A DNA stretch of 14,281 nt from Anaerolineae bacterium (GTDB lineage Bacteria; Chloroflexota; Anaerolineae; SpSt-313). The notes under the pieces were generated by a model. That model ran no database searches and was not told the origin of the DNA. It worked only from the letters and a program-made list of their open reading frames with translations. The stretch spans positions 1-14,281 of the forward strand of contig JAIMBM010000024.1 of NCBI GenBank assembly GCA_023511475.1. The letters run 5' to 3'. The position numbers and the translations under genes were made by a program. Shown one piece after another: positions 7,770 to 14,281 of the stretch. How positions within the stretch are numbered: position 1 is the first letter of the stretch; every line of letters begins with the position of its first letter.

Positions 7770-8768
7770 GTGCGTAGCCGCCTTGCCAGCCTCGTCAAGC
7801 TTGCGGTGTCGGCGTGCCTCCTGGGCGTGCTGCTGAGGAGGGTCTCGCTCCGGGAGGCTGCAGCAGCACTGGCCGCAGCCAACTGGCCACTCCTGGGGCT
7901 GGCCCTGACCATCTATGTGGGCACCGTTCCGCTCCGCGCGCTGCGCTGGCGGGCGCTGGTGCGCGCCAAGGGGATCGCCGTGCCGCTGAGGCGGCTGGTG
8001 GTGCTCTACTTTGTGGGAGGGTTCTTCAACATCATGCTGCCGACCGGAGTCGGCGGCGATGCGGTCCGAGCTTACGAGCTGGCCCATGATACGCGCGAGG
8101 CGGAGCTTGCGATCGGGACGGTGCTCGTCGACAGAGCGTTGGGCCTGCTGGTGCTCCTGTTGCTGGCCGCGCTGGCGTTGCCCTTCTGGTCCGGCCCGTT
8201 CGATCCGTGGGTGGCCTGGCTGGTTGGAGCCCTGGCCCTGGCCAGCCTGGTCGGGATGACCGTGCTCCTGGCCGGTCGGCCGCTTGAGGCCCTCTATCGC
8301 CGCTTGCCCCAGAGACTTGGTGCCTTCATCGACCGGCCGGTGCTGCGCCGGCTGTACCTCTCGCTCAGTGGCTATCCGGGCAGATCGCTGGCCGAGGCGA
8401 TTGCCGTGTCGGTCCTGTTCAACCTGCTGCTGGTCGTCGTCAATCAGTTGATTGGACTGGGATATGGGGTGCACATCCCAACCGGCCAGTATGTGATCTG
8501 CGTTTCGCTCAGCGCCTTCGCCTCGACCCTTCCCATCTCGCTGGGCGGCCTGGGGGTGCGCGAGAGCGCCTTCGCCGAGCTGTTTGGTCAGGTCGGCGTG
8601 CCTGTGGCGCTGGCGCTCTCGATGTCGCTGACGTTCTATCTGATGAACGTAGTGTCCGGTCTGATCGGCGGGTTCCTGTATGCCTGGGAGGGACTGCGGG
8701 GGTCGGCAGGGCGTGCGCGGGCAAAAGATCTCCCAGAAGGCCCGGCCGGCGCCAGAGAGGGCGGGTGA
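7770..8768 (+). CDS. Flippase-like integral membrane protein (UPF0104 / LPG_synthase_TM family)
   Basis: 332 residues with about seven or eight membrane segments. Family signatures are visible: RALRWRALVRAKG (56-68), a long conserved stretch at 85-104 with NIMLPTGVGGDAVRAYEL as its core, VDRALGL (120-126) and LPISLGGLGVRE (254-265). The soluble aminoacyl-transfer domain of true lysylphosphatidylglycerol synthases (MprF) is absent, so this is the stand-alone membrane domain. Family knowledge: MprF's corresponding domain flips a modified lipid, and stand-alone members are called flippase-like mainly by that analogy. In this context, four bases behind a GT39 gene and upstream of a polyprenyl-phosphate sugar synthase, it may help translocate a lipid-linked sugar; that is inference. 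The tail after ~310 is charged and variable. The family is secure, the substrate is not. Confidence 0.88.
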   Translation: MRSRLASLVKLAVSACLLGVLLRRVSLREAAAALAAANWPLLGLALTIYVGTVPLRALRWRALVRAKGIAVPLRRLVVLYFVGGFFNIMLPTGVGGDAVRAYELAHDTREAELAIGTVLVDRALGLLVLLLLAALALPFWSGPFDPWVAWLVGALALASLVGMTVLLAGRPLEALYRRLPQRLGAFIDRPVLRRLYLSLSGYPGRSLAEAIAVSVLFNLLLVVVNQLIGLGYGVHIPTGQYVICVSLSAFASTLPISLGGLGVRESAFAELFGQVGVPVALALSMSLTFYLMNVVSGLIGGFLYAWEGLRGSAGRARAKDLPEGPAGAREGG

Positions 8769-8846
8769 GGCGAGGGTACGAAACGGGCGGCCGGGCCACA
8801 CGCGGGATGACGCCGCCGTGGCGCCCATGGGTTGCTGGAAAGGGAC

Positions 8847-8852
8847 AGGAGG
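8847..8852 (+). promoter_or_regulatory. Shine-Dalgarno-like AGGAGG unusually close to the ATG at 8855
   Basis: A perfect AGGAGG is only two bases from the ATG. A second purine run, AAAGGGA (8839-8845), lies nine bases away and may be the working site. Either supports 8855 over the in-frame GTG at 8765, which would add a 30-residue Arg/Gly/Trp-rich extension before the Rossmann fold. Confidence 0.45.
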
Positions 8853-8854
8853 TC

Positions 8855-9808
8855 ATGTCGGACGCGTGTCTGGTCACGGGTGTGGCCGGTTTCATCGGTT
8901 CCCATCTGGCGGAGCGCCTGGTACGCGAGGGCTACCGGGTGGTTGGCGTCGACTGCTTCACCAGCTACTATCCGCGCCATGTGAAGGAAGCGAACCTTTC
9001 GTGGCTGCGGGAGCAGCCGGCCTTTCGCTTCCGGGAGCTGGACCTGTGTAGCGCCGACCTCGAGGCGCTGCTTGCGGAGGAGGGCGTCGAGGTCATCTTT
9101 CACCAGGCGGCCCAGGCCGGAGTGCGCTCAAGCTGGGGGCGTGAGTTCGTCACGTACACACAGAATAACGTCCTGGCAACACAGCGACTGCTGGAGGCGG
9201 CGCGTGCGCACGGGGTCCGGCGGTTCGTGTATGCGTCCTCCTCTTCCGTCTATGGCGATTGCCCCGACCTGCCGGCGCGGGAGAGCGCCCTGCCGCAGCC
9301 CATCTCGCCCTATGGGGTGACCAAGCTCGCGGCGGAGCATCTCTGCCGGCTCTACCATACCAGCTTTGGCGTCCCGACCATCTCGCTGCGGTACTTTACC
9401 GTCTACGGACCCCGTCAGCGCCCGGATATGGCCTTTCACCGCTTCATCCGGGCCCTGCTCCGTGGCGGTGTGCTGCCGATCTATGGCGACGGCGAGCAGA
9501 CGCGGGACTTTACCTACGTTGCGGACGTCGTCGATGCCAATCTGCTGGCCATGCGGTGCGATCTGGGCGGGGTGGTCTTCAATATCGGTGGCGGCTCGCG
9601 GGTCAGCCTGAATGAGGTCGTGGAGCTGCTCGGGAAGATCACCGGGAGGCCGGTCCGCCTCGACCGGAGCCAGCCCCAGCATGGCGATGTGCGGCACACC
9701 TGGGCCGATACGACCCTCGCCCGGCGCTTGCTGGGCTATGCGCCACGGTGGGACCTCGAGGCCGGCCTGCGAGCGGAGGTGGAGTGGCTCGTGGAGATGG
9801 AGCGGTGA
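8855..9808 (+). CDS. NAD-dependent nucleotide-sugar epimerase/dehydratase (extended SDR)
   Basis: 317 residues, the usual length for extended SDR sugar enzymes. NAD-binding GVAGFIG (9-15), an acidic residue after the second strand (VDCFTSYYP, Asp33), QAAQAGVR (84-91), SSSSVYG (128-134), catalytic Tyr153-Lys157 (YGVTK), RYFTVYGPRQRPDMA (179-193) and GDGEQTRDFTYV (211-222). The YYP...K...NL stretch and AAQAGVR resemble UDP-glucuronate 4-epimerase-like members, but UDP-glucose 4-epimerase, UDP-glucuronate decarboxylase-like and GDP-mannose dehydratase-like enzymes share most of these motifs. Role: cytoplasmic supply of a nucleotide sugar, plausibly for the glycosyltransferase that starts seven bases after its stop. 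An in-frame GTG at 8765 overlaps the preceding stop (GTGA) and is the alternative start. Superfamily is certain, substrate is not. Confidence 0.9.
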   Translation: MSDACLVTGVAGFIGSHLAERLVREGYRVVGVDCFTSYYPRHVKEANLSWLREQPAFRFRELDLCSADLEALLAEEGVEVIFHQAAQAGVRSSWGREFVTYTQNNVLATQRLLEAARAHGVRRFVYASSSSVYGDCPDLPARESALPQPISPYGVTKLAAEHLCRLYHTSFGVPTISLRYFTVYGPRQRPDMAFHRFIRALLRGGVLPIYGDGEQTRDFTYVADVVDANLLAMRCDLGGVVFNIGGGSRVSLNEVVELLGKITGRPVRLDRSQPQHGDVRHTWADTTLARRLLGYAPRWDLEAGLRAEVEWLVEMER

Positions 9809-9815
9809 GGCAGGC

Positions 9816-10778
9816 ATGGATCTATCCGTAGTGATCCCTCTCTATAACGAACAAGGGAATGTGAGGCCGCTGGTCTCACGACTCGTTGAGGCGCTCTCCA
9901 AGCTATCCCTGTCTTGGGAGGTCATCATTGTCGACGATGGCTCAACGGACGGCAGTTTTGAGGCCCTGCGCGAGCTGGCTGCGGGCGAGCCGCGCCTGAG
10001 GGTGCTGCGCTTCCGGCGGAACTTTGGGCAGACTGCTGCCTTTGCCGCCGGGTTCGAGGCCGCGCAGGGGCAGATCGTCGTTACCATGGATGCGGACCTC
10101 CAGAACGACCCGGCGGACATCCCCGCCCTGCTGGACAAGATGGCGGAGGGGTACGACATCGTGAGCGGGTGGCGGGTGAATCGTCAGGACGCGTTTCTGA
10201 CGCGGCGCCTGCCCTCGCAGATTGCCAACCGGCTCGCCGGGTGGCTCACGCGGGTCCATCTGCACGACTATGGCTGCTCCCTCAAGGCCTATCGCCTCGA
10301 AGTGATCAGGGGCATCCGCCTCTATGGGGAGCTGCACCGCTTCATCCCGGCGCTCGCGAGCTGGATGGGCGTCCGCATCGCCGAGATTCCGGTCAACCAT
10401 GAGCCGCGCAGGTCCGGGCGGTCCAAATATGGGCTGGGAAGGACGGTGCGCGTCCTGCTGGATTTGCTTACCCTGCAGTTCCTGCTATTCTACGGCACAC
10501 GGCCGGCTCATGTGTTTGGCTCTCTGGGGCTCGTCTCCTTCGGCCTCGGGGCTGTCATGAGCCTGTATCTGGCCTATGTGAAGCTGATCCTCGGCCAGTC
10601 GATCGGCAGCCGTCCGCTCTTGACTCTGAGCGTGCTGCTGGTCATCGTCGGGGTGCAGATGGTGACGATGGGCTTTCTGGGCGAGATCATGGTACGCACC
10701 TACCACGAGGCTGCGGGCAAGCCCATCTATGTTGTGCGGGAAACGCTGAACGACCCAAGAAGAGGTGCGCCGGACTAG
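9816..10778 (+). CDS. Polyprenyl-phosphate glycosyltransferase, GT2 family (DPM1/GtrB/ArnC-like)
   Basis: 320 residues. GT-A catalytic part: VVIPLYNEQGN (5-15), DDGSTD (40-45), RNFGQTAAF (68-76), the metal/nucleotide DADLQND (92-98), SGWR (117-120), HRFIP (174-178) and RRSGRSKYGLGR (198-209). Two C-terminal membrane segments (~231-257 and ~268-290) anchor it with the active site in the cytoplasm. Family knowledge: such enzymes transfer a sugar (glucose, mannose, formyl-aminoarabinose) from a nucleotide donor to polyprenyl phosphate, making the donor used by GT-C transferases. That matches its neighbours exactly. The start is the ATG at 9816, behind GTGAGG (9805-9810) that overlaps the preceding stop codon; a seven-base gap suggests co-translation. 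The sugar cannot be read from sequence. Confidence 0.92.
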   Translation: MDLSVVIPLYNEQGNVRPLVSRLVEALSKLSLSWEVIIVDDGSTDGSFEALRELAAGEPRLRVLRFRRNFGQTAAFAAGFEAAQGQIVVTMDADLQNDPADIPALLDKMAEGYDIVSGWRVNRQDAFLTRRLPSQIANRLAGWLTRVHLHDYGCSLKAYRLEVIRGIRLYGELHRFIPALASWMGVRIAEIPVNHEPRRSGRSKYGLGRTVRVLLDLLTLQFLLFYGTRPAHVFGSLGLVSFGLGAVMSLYLAYVKLILGQSIGSRPLLTLSVLLVIVGVQMVTMGFLGEIMVRTYHEAAGKPIYVVRETLNDPRRGAPD

Positions 10779-10835
10779 GCGTCGTCCACATGGAGGCTGG
10801 CGGAAGGCGGTTCGGGGATGTGTGGCAGGCGGCTG

Positions 10836-10869
10836 CGAGGGCAGGTCTCCTACAGCTTGCCTGCGCTCG
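10836..10869. other. Imperfect hairpin in the gap before the last gene
   Basis: CGAGGGCAGG (10836-10845) pairs with CCTGCGCTCG (10860-10869) with a single G-G mismatch, leaving a 14-base loop. No T-run follows. The 137-base gap 10779-10915 holds no gene. Directly after the hairpin is a TGATATAGC stretch (10871-10879), a possible extended -10 with no good -35. The hairpin could be a weak terminator, an attenuator, an operator, or chance. Confidence 0.3.
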
Positions 10870-10870
10870 G

Positions 10871-10879
10871 TGATATAGC
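10871..10879 (+). promoter_or_regulatory. Weak candidate extended -10 element upstream of the last gene
   Basis: TGA followed by TATAGC fits an extended -10 with four of six core matches, but the final T is missing and the hexamer 17 bases upstream (TACAGC) barely resembles -35. Transcription would begin about 30 bases before the ATG at 10916. It would allow separate expression of the last gene, which could equally be read from upstream. Confidence 0.2.
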
Positions 10880-10915
10880 CCAGGTATTGGCGGCTACCGC
10901 GCCAAGGAGCGCCCG

Positions 10916-13900
10916 ATGACTGACCACGCGAAATCAGAGCAGCACCTGCACTGGGAGCCACTGCTCTACCCGTGGCCATTCGCCGCCGCCCTCATCCTCA
11001 GGGTGTGGCAACTCGGTGCTTTCGTCAGCAGGGACGAACTGGCATGGACCTTTCGGGCCGGCAAGCTCTGGCAGTCGTTGACGGAAGGACAATCCTTGCC
11101 CGCGGCGCAGGGCACCCCGGCGGGGAGCGTCACGCTCTCCGTCGCTGCCCTCGGGCTCGCGCTGCGCCGCCTGCTGGAGGGTGGCAGCCCGCTATCCCGC
11201 TGGCAGGACCTGAGGGGGCTCGAGACCTTTGACCCACAGAGCGCGGCCCACCTGCACCTCCTTGCCTCTTTCTGGCCGACCTCGGTGTTGGCGGTAGCGC
11301 TGGTCAACACGTTGGTGGTGATCCTCATTGCGCTCCTGGTTTCCCGGCTGTGGGGCGCGCGGGCCGGGCTCTTCGCGGGCCTGCTGCTGTCCGTGGCACC
11401 TCGCTATCTGGCGCTCTCTCGCATACTGGCCCCGGATGCGCTGACCTCGGGCCTGGCGGTGGCGGCGTTCCTAGCCCTGCTCTGGGGCCTGCAAAAGCCC
11501 TCCTCCTGGGGCGCTTTGCTCCTCTCGGGAGCCCTGACCGGGTGGGCCCTGCTGAACCAGGGCCCGGCAGCGATCCTCGTGCCCTGTGCGCTGCTTCTGC
11601 TCTGCGGCGAGCACCTCTTTCGGCGGCGGCCGGCCCTGGTCTGGCTGCGGAGTGGAGGCCTGTGGTGCCTCGGGCTCGTCGCGGCGGCCGCGGTCTGCCC
11701 AACGGCCTGGAAGGCGCCGCTCGAAGCCCCGGGTGCACTCGGAGCATACCTGTCTCGACCGCTGCTCGCAGCCGTGCGCACCACACACCTGCCAGACATG
11801 CGCGCCATAGCCTGGGAGCTGACGCCCCTCTCCCTCGTTGGCCTCGCTCTGGCGGCAATACGGCTCGCCCTGGACGACAACCGTGGCCGCCTCCCGCTGC
11901 TCGGGCTCCTGATCTTTGCTTTGCTCTTTCCCGCACTGGGGGCAGCGGGGGAAACGGGGTCGCTCCCCGCGCTCGCCTCGGTCGTGTCCCTCACGGTAGC
12001 GTCTGCGGTAGGCCTCGACGGTCTGGCAACCATTGCCGCGAGGATGGTGGACCGATGGCGGCACAGCCGCGCCCTGACTCTCGGGCTCAGCCTGGTGCTG
12101 ACCATCGCCGCGCTGGCGGCGATTGGGCGGGAGGCGGTCGCCGTCATCAGCCTGCGGCCCTACTACGGGCTGTACCACAACCCCTGGGTGGAGGCCCCTC
12201 TTGAGGCCTCGCCCGGTCATGGCGAGGGCATGGACCAGCTCGTTGCCTACCTGAATGCCCGGCCCGGTGCGGAGGCGCTGACCGTAGCGACAGCGAACGT
12301 GGAGCTTTTGGCTCCGCTCTTTGTGGGTCACACCGTTCCGCTCGATGCGAGCACGGTGGCGACGGCCGACTATGTGGCCGTCTACCATGGCGACCAGCTC
12401 GGAGCGCTCGCCGCACGCCTCCCGGGAGAGCCTGAGCACGTGGTGATCGTGAAGGGCGTCGAGTGCGCCCGGCTCTACGCGAACCGGGTACACGAGCCGA
12501 TTCTGAAGCTGATGGCGGGGACCCTGCAGGCGGACGACGTTGTGGTCCTCGATGCCGCCTCTCCCTTCGCCCGGCACTATGACGGCCCGGCGCCGTGGCA
12601 CGAGATCCATGTCGAAAGCCTCGAGCAGGCTGCGCGCGAGCTGGACAAGCTGTCTGCCGGCCGCTGGCGGCTGTGGCACGTGGCCTTTGAGGGCGCCGAC
12701 CCGCAAGGGATTGTCCGCAGCCTTCTGGAGAGCCACACGATGCTCCTCCAGCGATGGCAGGTTGAGGGTGCGACCGTCTCCGCCTACCAGCTTCCGCTCG
12801 AGGTGCACTTTTTCGCGACAGAGCCCGAGCAGGAGCTGGGCCTGGAGTTCCCGGGGGGCCTGCGCCTGGCAGGCGCCGGCCTTGTCGAGGATGAGGTGCA
12901 GTACCGACAGCCCATCGTGCTCACGCTGCGATGGCAGACGGGCGAGGGGCCGACCCGCGATATGGGCTTCTCCCTGCGCCTCGTCGATGGCAGCGGGCGG
13001 GTGTGGGCACAGCAGGATCGGCTCCTCGCCGCTGCCGACGGCCGACTGGCAGGCACCTGGGCTGCGAACGCAGAGGTTCGATCCGAGCACTGGCTCAGCC
13101 TGCCCCCGGGGATTCCGCCGGGGAGCTATCACCTCCGGGCCGTCCTCTACACGGCCGACACGCGCACTCCGCTGGTACCGCGCGGGCCCGGCGGCCTGCA
13201 GGGCAGCGAGGTGATGGAACTCGTGCCGGTGCAAGTGCTCCCCGCGCAGGTGCCCCCGACCGAAGCCGAGCTAAGCATCCCGCGGCGGCTGAAGGTGACG
13301 CTGGCGCATGGGGTGGAGCTCATGGGCTACGAGATCGGCTCCGAGAGCGTGATCCCCGGGCTTCACCTCCCGCTTCGCCTGTGGTGGCGCTGCACCGAGC
13401 CGATGACGGTGACCTACCAGGCCCATCTCATGCTCCTCGATGCCCGCGGCGACCTGCGCGGCGACTGCACCGTGGAGCTGGCCGGAAGCGAGCATCCGAC
13501 CTCTCGCTGGGTGCAGGGTGAGGTGATCGAGGGACGATACTGGATGCCCGTGGAGGTGGAGGCCGCCGCCGGAGAGGCCATCCTGGGGCTACAGCTCGTC
13601 TCCCCGCAAGGCGCGACGAGTGAGCCGGTGCGCCTCGGCACGGTGCAGGTCCCGGCCGTGGAGCACGTCTTCGAGGTCCCGGCCATGCAGGAGCGCCGGA
13701 AGGAGACGCTCGGCCAGGTTGTTCGCCTCCTGGGGTACGACGTGGCCGAGAGCCGCCTCAAGCCGGGCCAGGTTCTACGGCTGACGCTCTACTGGCAGTG
13801 TCTGGCGCCTATGGAGACGAGCTATACCGTCTTCACACACCTGCTCAGGACCGCTTCCCAGATGTGCTGCGGCCACGACTCCATCCCGGTCGGAGGTACG

Positions 13901-14119
13901 CGGCCAACGCCCGGCTGGGTGCTGCATGAGGTCCTGACCGATGTGCACGAGATCATTGTGCCTCCCGATGCGCCACCGGGTGAGTACCCCATCGAGGTTG
14001 GGATGTACGATGCCACCACCGGCGTGCGACTTCCGGCCTTTGACGGCGCCGGGATCCGCCTGGAGCAGGACCGGATACTGCTGCGGACTGTGGAAGTAGT
14101 CGGACAGGAGGGGAACTGA
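10916..14119 (+). CDS. Long GT39-like membrane glycosyltransferase with two different alpha/beta domains and three beta modules
   Basis: 1067 residues, about 140 longer than its two complete paralogues. First membrane segment ~20-34, then the catalytic-type Asp40-Glu41 (SRDELAW). The PPLY motif of the relatives is absent, and LSRILAPDAL (167-176) replaces EARMY, resembling another GT39 subgroup that carries SR...PD. About ten membrane segments run to ~411. Outside the membrane are two alpha/beta regions: ~430-523 (GEGMDQLVAYLN at 437-448, GVECARLY at 514-521) and ~527-632 (DDVVVLD at 540-546, HY 554-555), the second matching the single such domain in the proteins encoded at 2241 and 5003. Three beta modules follow at ~638-776, 787-913 and 925-1062. 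The start is an ATG six bases after AAGGAG (10904-10909). Likely function: extracytoplasmic transfer from a polyprenyl-phosphate sugar. GT39-like class is good; activity depends on the Asp-Glu only by analogy. Confidence 0.85.
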   Translation: MTDHAKSEQHLHWEPLLYPWPFAAALILRVWQLGAFVSRDELAWTFRAGKLWQSLTEGQSLPAAQGTPAGSVTLSVAALGLALRRLLEGGSPLSRWQDLRGLETFDPQSAAHLHLLASFWPTSVLAVALVNTLVVILIALLVSRLWGARAGLFAGLLLSVAPRYLALSRILAPDALTSGLAVAAFLALLWGLQKPSSWGALLLSGALTGWALLNQGPAAILVPCALLLLCGEHLFRRRPALVWLRSGGLWCLGLVAAAAVCPTAWKAPLEAPGALGAYLSRPLLAAVRTTHLPDMRAIAWELTPLSLVGLALAAIRLALDDNRGRLPLLGLLIFALLFPALGAAGETGSLPALASVVSLTVASAVGLDGLATIAARMVDRWRHSRALTLGLSLVLTIAALAAIGREAVAVISLRPYYGLYHNPWVEAPLEASPGHGEGMDQLVAYLNARPGAEALTVATANVELLAPLFVGHTVPLDASTVATADYVAVYHGDQLGALAARLPGEPEHVVIVKGVECARLYANRVHEPILKLMAGTLQADDVVVLDAASPFARHYDGPAPWHEIHVESLEQAARELDKLSAGRWRLWHVAFEGADPQGIVRSLLESHTMLLQRWQVEGATVSAYQLPLEVHFFATEPEQELGLEFPGGLRLAGAGLVEDEVQYRQPIVLTLRWQTGEGPTRDMGFSLRLVDGSGRVWAQQDRLLAAADGRLAGTWAANAEVRSEHWLSLPPGIPPGSYHLRAVLYTADTRTPLVPRGPGGLQGSEVMELVPVQVLPAQVPPTEAELSIPRRLKVTLAHGVELMGYEIGSESVIPGLHLPLRLWWRCTEPMTVTYQAHLMLLDARGDLRGDCTVELAGSEHPTSRWVQGEVIEGRYWMPVEVEAAAGEAILGLQLVSPQGATSEPVRLGTVQVPAVEHVFEVPAMQERRKETLGQVVRLLGYDVAESRLKPGQVLRLTLYWQCLAPMETSYTVFTHLLRTASQMCCGHDSIPVGGTRPTPGWVLHEVLTDVHEIIVPPDAPPGEYPIEVGMYDATTGVRLPAFDGAGIRLEQDRILLRTVEVVGQEGN
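12827..14101 (+). repeat. Three tandem beta-sandwich modules in the last GT-C protein
   Basis: Protein-level repeats at 12827-13243, 13274-13654 and 13688-14101. Module 1 keeps LRLVDGSG and PPGSYHLRAVLY. Module 2 keeps LMGYE, LLDARG, HPTSRW and GEV but no PPGxY. Module 3 is near consensus (LLGYD, PGQ, LTLYW, YTVFTHLL, RPTPGW, PPGEYPIEVGMYD, LPAFD, DRILL), except that HLLD has become HLLR and two adjacent cysteines (984-985) follow it. Module 3 aligns throughout with the last module of the protein encoded at 5003. Confidence 0.75.
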
Positions 14120-14209
14120 CGGAACCGTAAGCCTGCGCCGCCGGTGCGAAGTGCACGCCCGGATCCCACTCTTCCAGGGGCTGTATGTCTCCGGCCTTGA
14201 CCCAAGTGC

Positions 14210-14227
14210 ACGGCTCAGCGGAGCCGT
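14210..14227. terminator. Possible terminator hairpin after the last gene
   Basis: ACGGCTC (14210-14216) and GAGCCGT (14221-14227) form a perfect seven-pair stem with a four-base AGCG loop, about 90 bases after the stop codon at 14119. No T-run follows, so it is at best a U-less terminator. The rest of 14120-14281 shows no gene; GCCTGCGC (14131-14138) and GCGCAGGC (14268-14275) are a further eight-base inverted pair flanking it. Confidence 0.35.
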
Positions 14228-14281
14228 CTGCCCATGTAAGTGTTCAGACTCGGATTCAGCGCATGGAGCGCAGGCAGGCTG

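Noticed and set aside
7770..8768. Full lysylphosphatidylglycerol synthase (MprF)
   Set aside because: The protein ends after the membrane domain at 332 residues and lacks the cytoplasmic aminoacyl-transferase domain, so it is the stand-alone family.
6983..8828. Minus-strand open frames of 309 and 389 codons
   Set aside because: Both run opposite clearly coding plus-strand genes (GT39-like and flippase-like), cross the gene boundary at 7765-7770, and have low-complexity Arg/Gln/His-rich products.
11350..12204. 284-codon plus-strand frame inside the last gene
   Set aside because: Another frame of the membrane region; the product is Gly/Arg/Ala/Pro-rich without hydrophobic segments, while the main frame gives a coherent GT-C protein.
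11471..13234. 587-codon open frame on the minus strand
   Set aside because: It lies wholly opposite the GT39-like gene at 10916; the product is rich in Arg, Gln, His, Glu and Gly with no membrane segments or motifs, typical of the antisense of a GC-rich gene.
14149..14212. Direct repeat AAGTGCACG at 14149-14157 and 14204-14212
   Set aside because: A nine-base repeat in ~160 bases is only mildly unlikely by chance (about one in twenty) and nothing else supports an attachment or binding site.
1..14281. Mobile element, CRISPR array, tRNA/rRNA, defence or toxin-antitoxin genes
   Set aside because: I looked for transposase or integrase motifs, regularly spaced repeats, tRNA-like folds and small gene pairs; none was recognisable. 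The protein repeats are internal domain repeats, not mobile DNA.

Overview
The window is a compact, entirely plus-strand block of seven protein-coding genes in high-G+C DNA (roughly two thirds G+C by eye). Every recognisable gene concerns extracytoplasmic glycosylation: four large membrane proteins of the GT-C / glycosyltransferase-39 type (the first cut by the window edge), one predicted multi-pass flippase-like protein (UPF0104 / lysylphosphatidylglycerol-synthase-type membrane domain), one extended short-chain dehydrogenase/reductase that remodels a nucleotide sugar, and one polyprenyl-phosphate glycosyltransferase of the DPM1/GtrB type. The architecture of the large proteins (GT39 membrane domain followed by repeated 'GYxLD...LTLYW...YTVFVHLLD...RPTxxWxPGEVI...PPGxYxIEVGLYD' modules) is one I associate with Chloroflexota, especially Anaerolineae. 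That taxonomic call is inference from protein style and composition; there is no marker gene.

Layout: 2-1945, C-terminal part of a GT39/DUF2142-like protein; 1946-2240, a non-coding stretch with a strong nested inverted repeat (1961-2097) and a good sigma-70-type promoter (2120-2148); 2241-5027 and 5003-7765, two full-length GT39-like proteins that overlap by 25 bases; 7770-8768, the flippase-like protein, four bases downstream; 8855-9808, the NAD-dependent sugar epimerase/dehydratase; 9816-10778, the polyprenyl-phosphate glycosyltransferase; 10779-10915, a short gap with an imperfect hairpin and only a weak promoter candidate; 10916-14119, a third full-length and unusually long GT39-like protein; 14120-14281, a non-coding tail with a small perfect hairpin.

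Working model (inference): the epimerase/dehydratase supplies a nucleotide sugar, the DPM1-like enzyme loads a sugar onto polyprenyl phosphate at the inner face of the membrane, the UPF0104 protein (or another carrier) helps move lipid-linked material across, and the GT39-like proteins transfer the sugar outside the membrane to a protein, glycan or lipid acceptor. The most distinctive feature is that each of the four GT-C proteins ends in exactly three divergent copies of a ~120-140-residue all-beta module, twelve copies in one locus, while the catalytic-loop motifs differ between paralogues. This suggests a set of related transferases with a shared C-terminal recognition or attachment arrangement. 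I see no mobile element, CRISPR array, tRNA, rRNA or defence gene.
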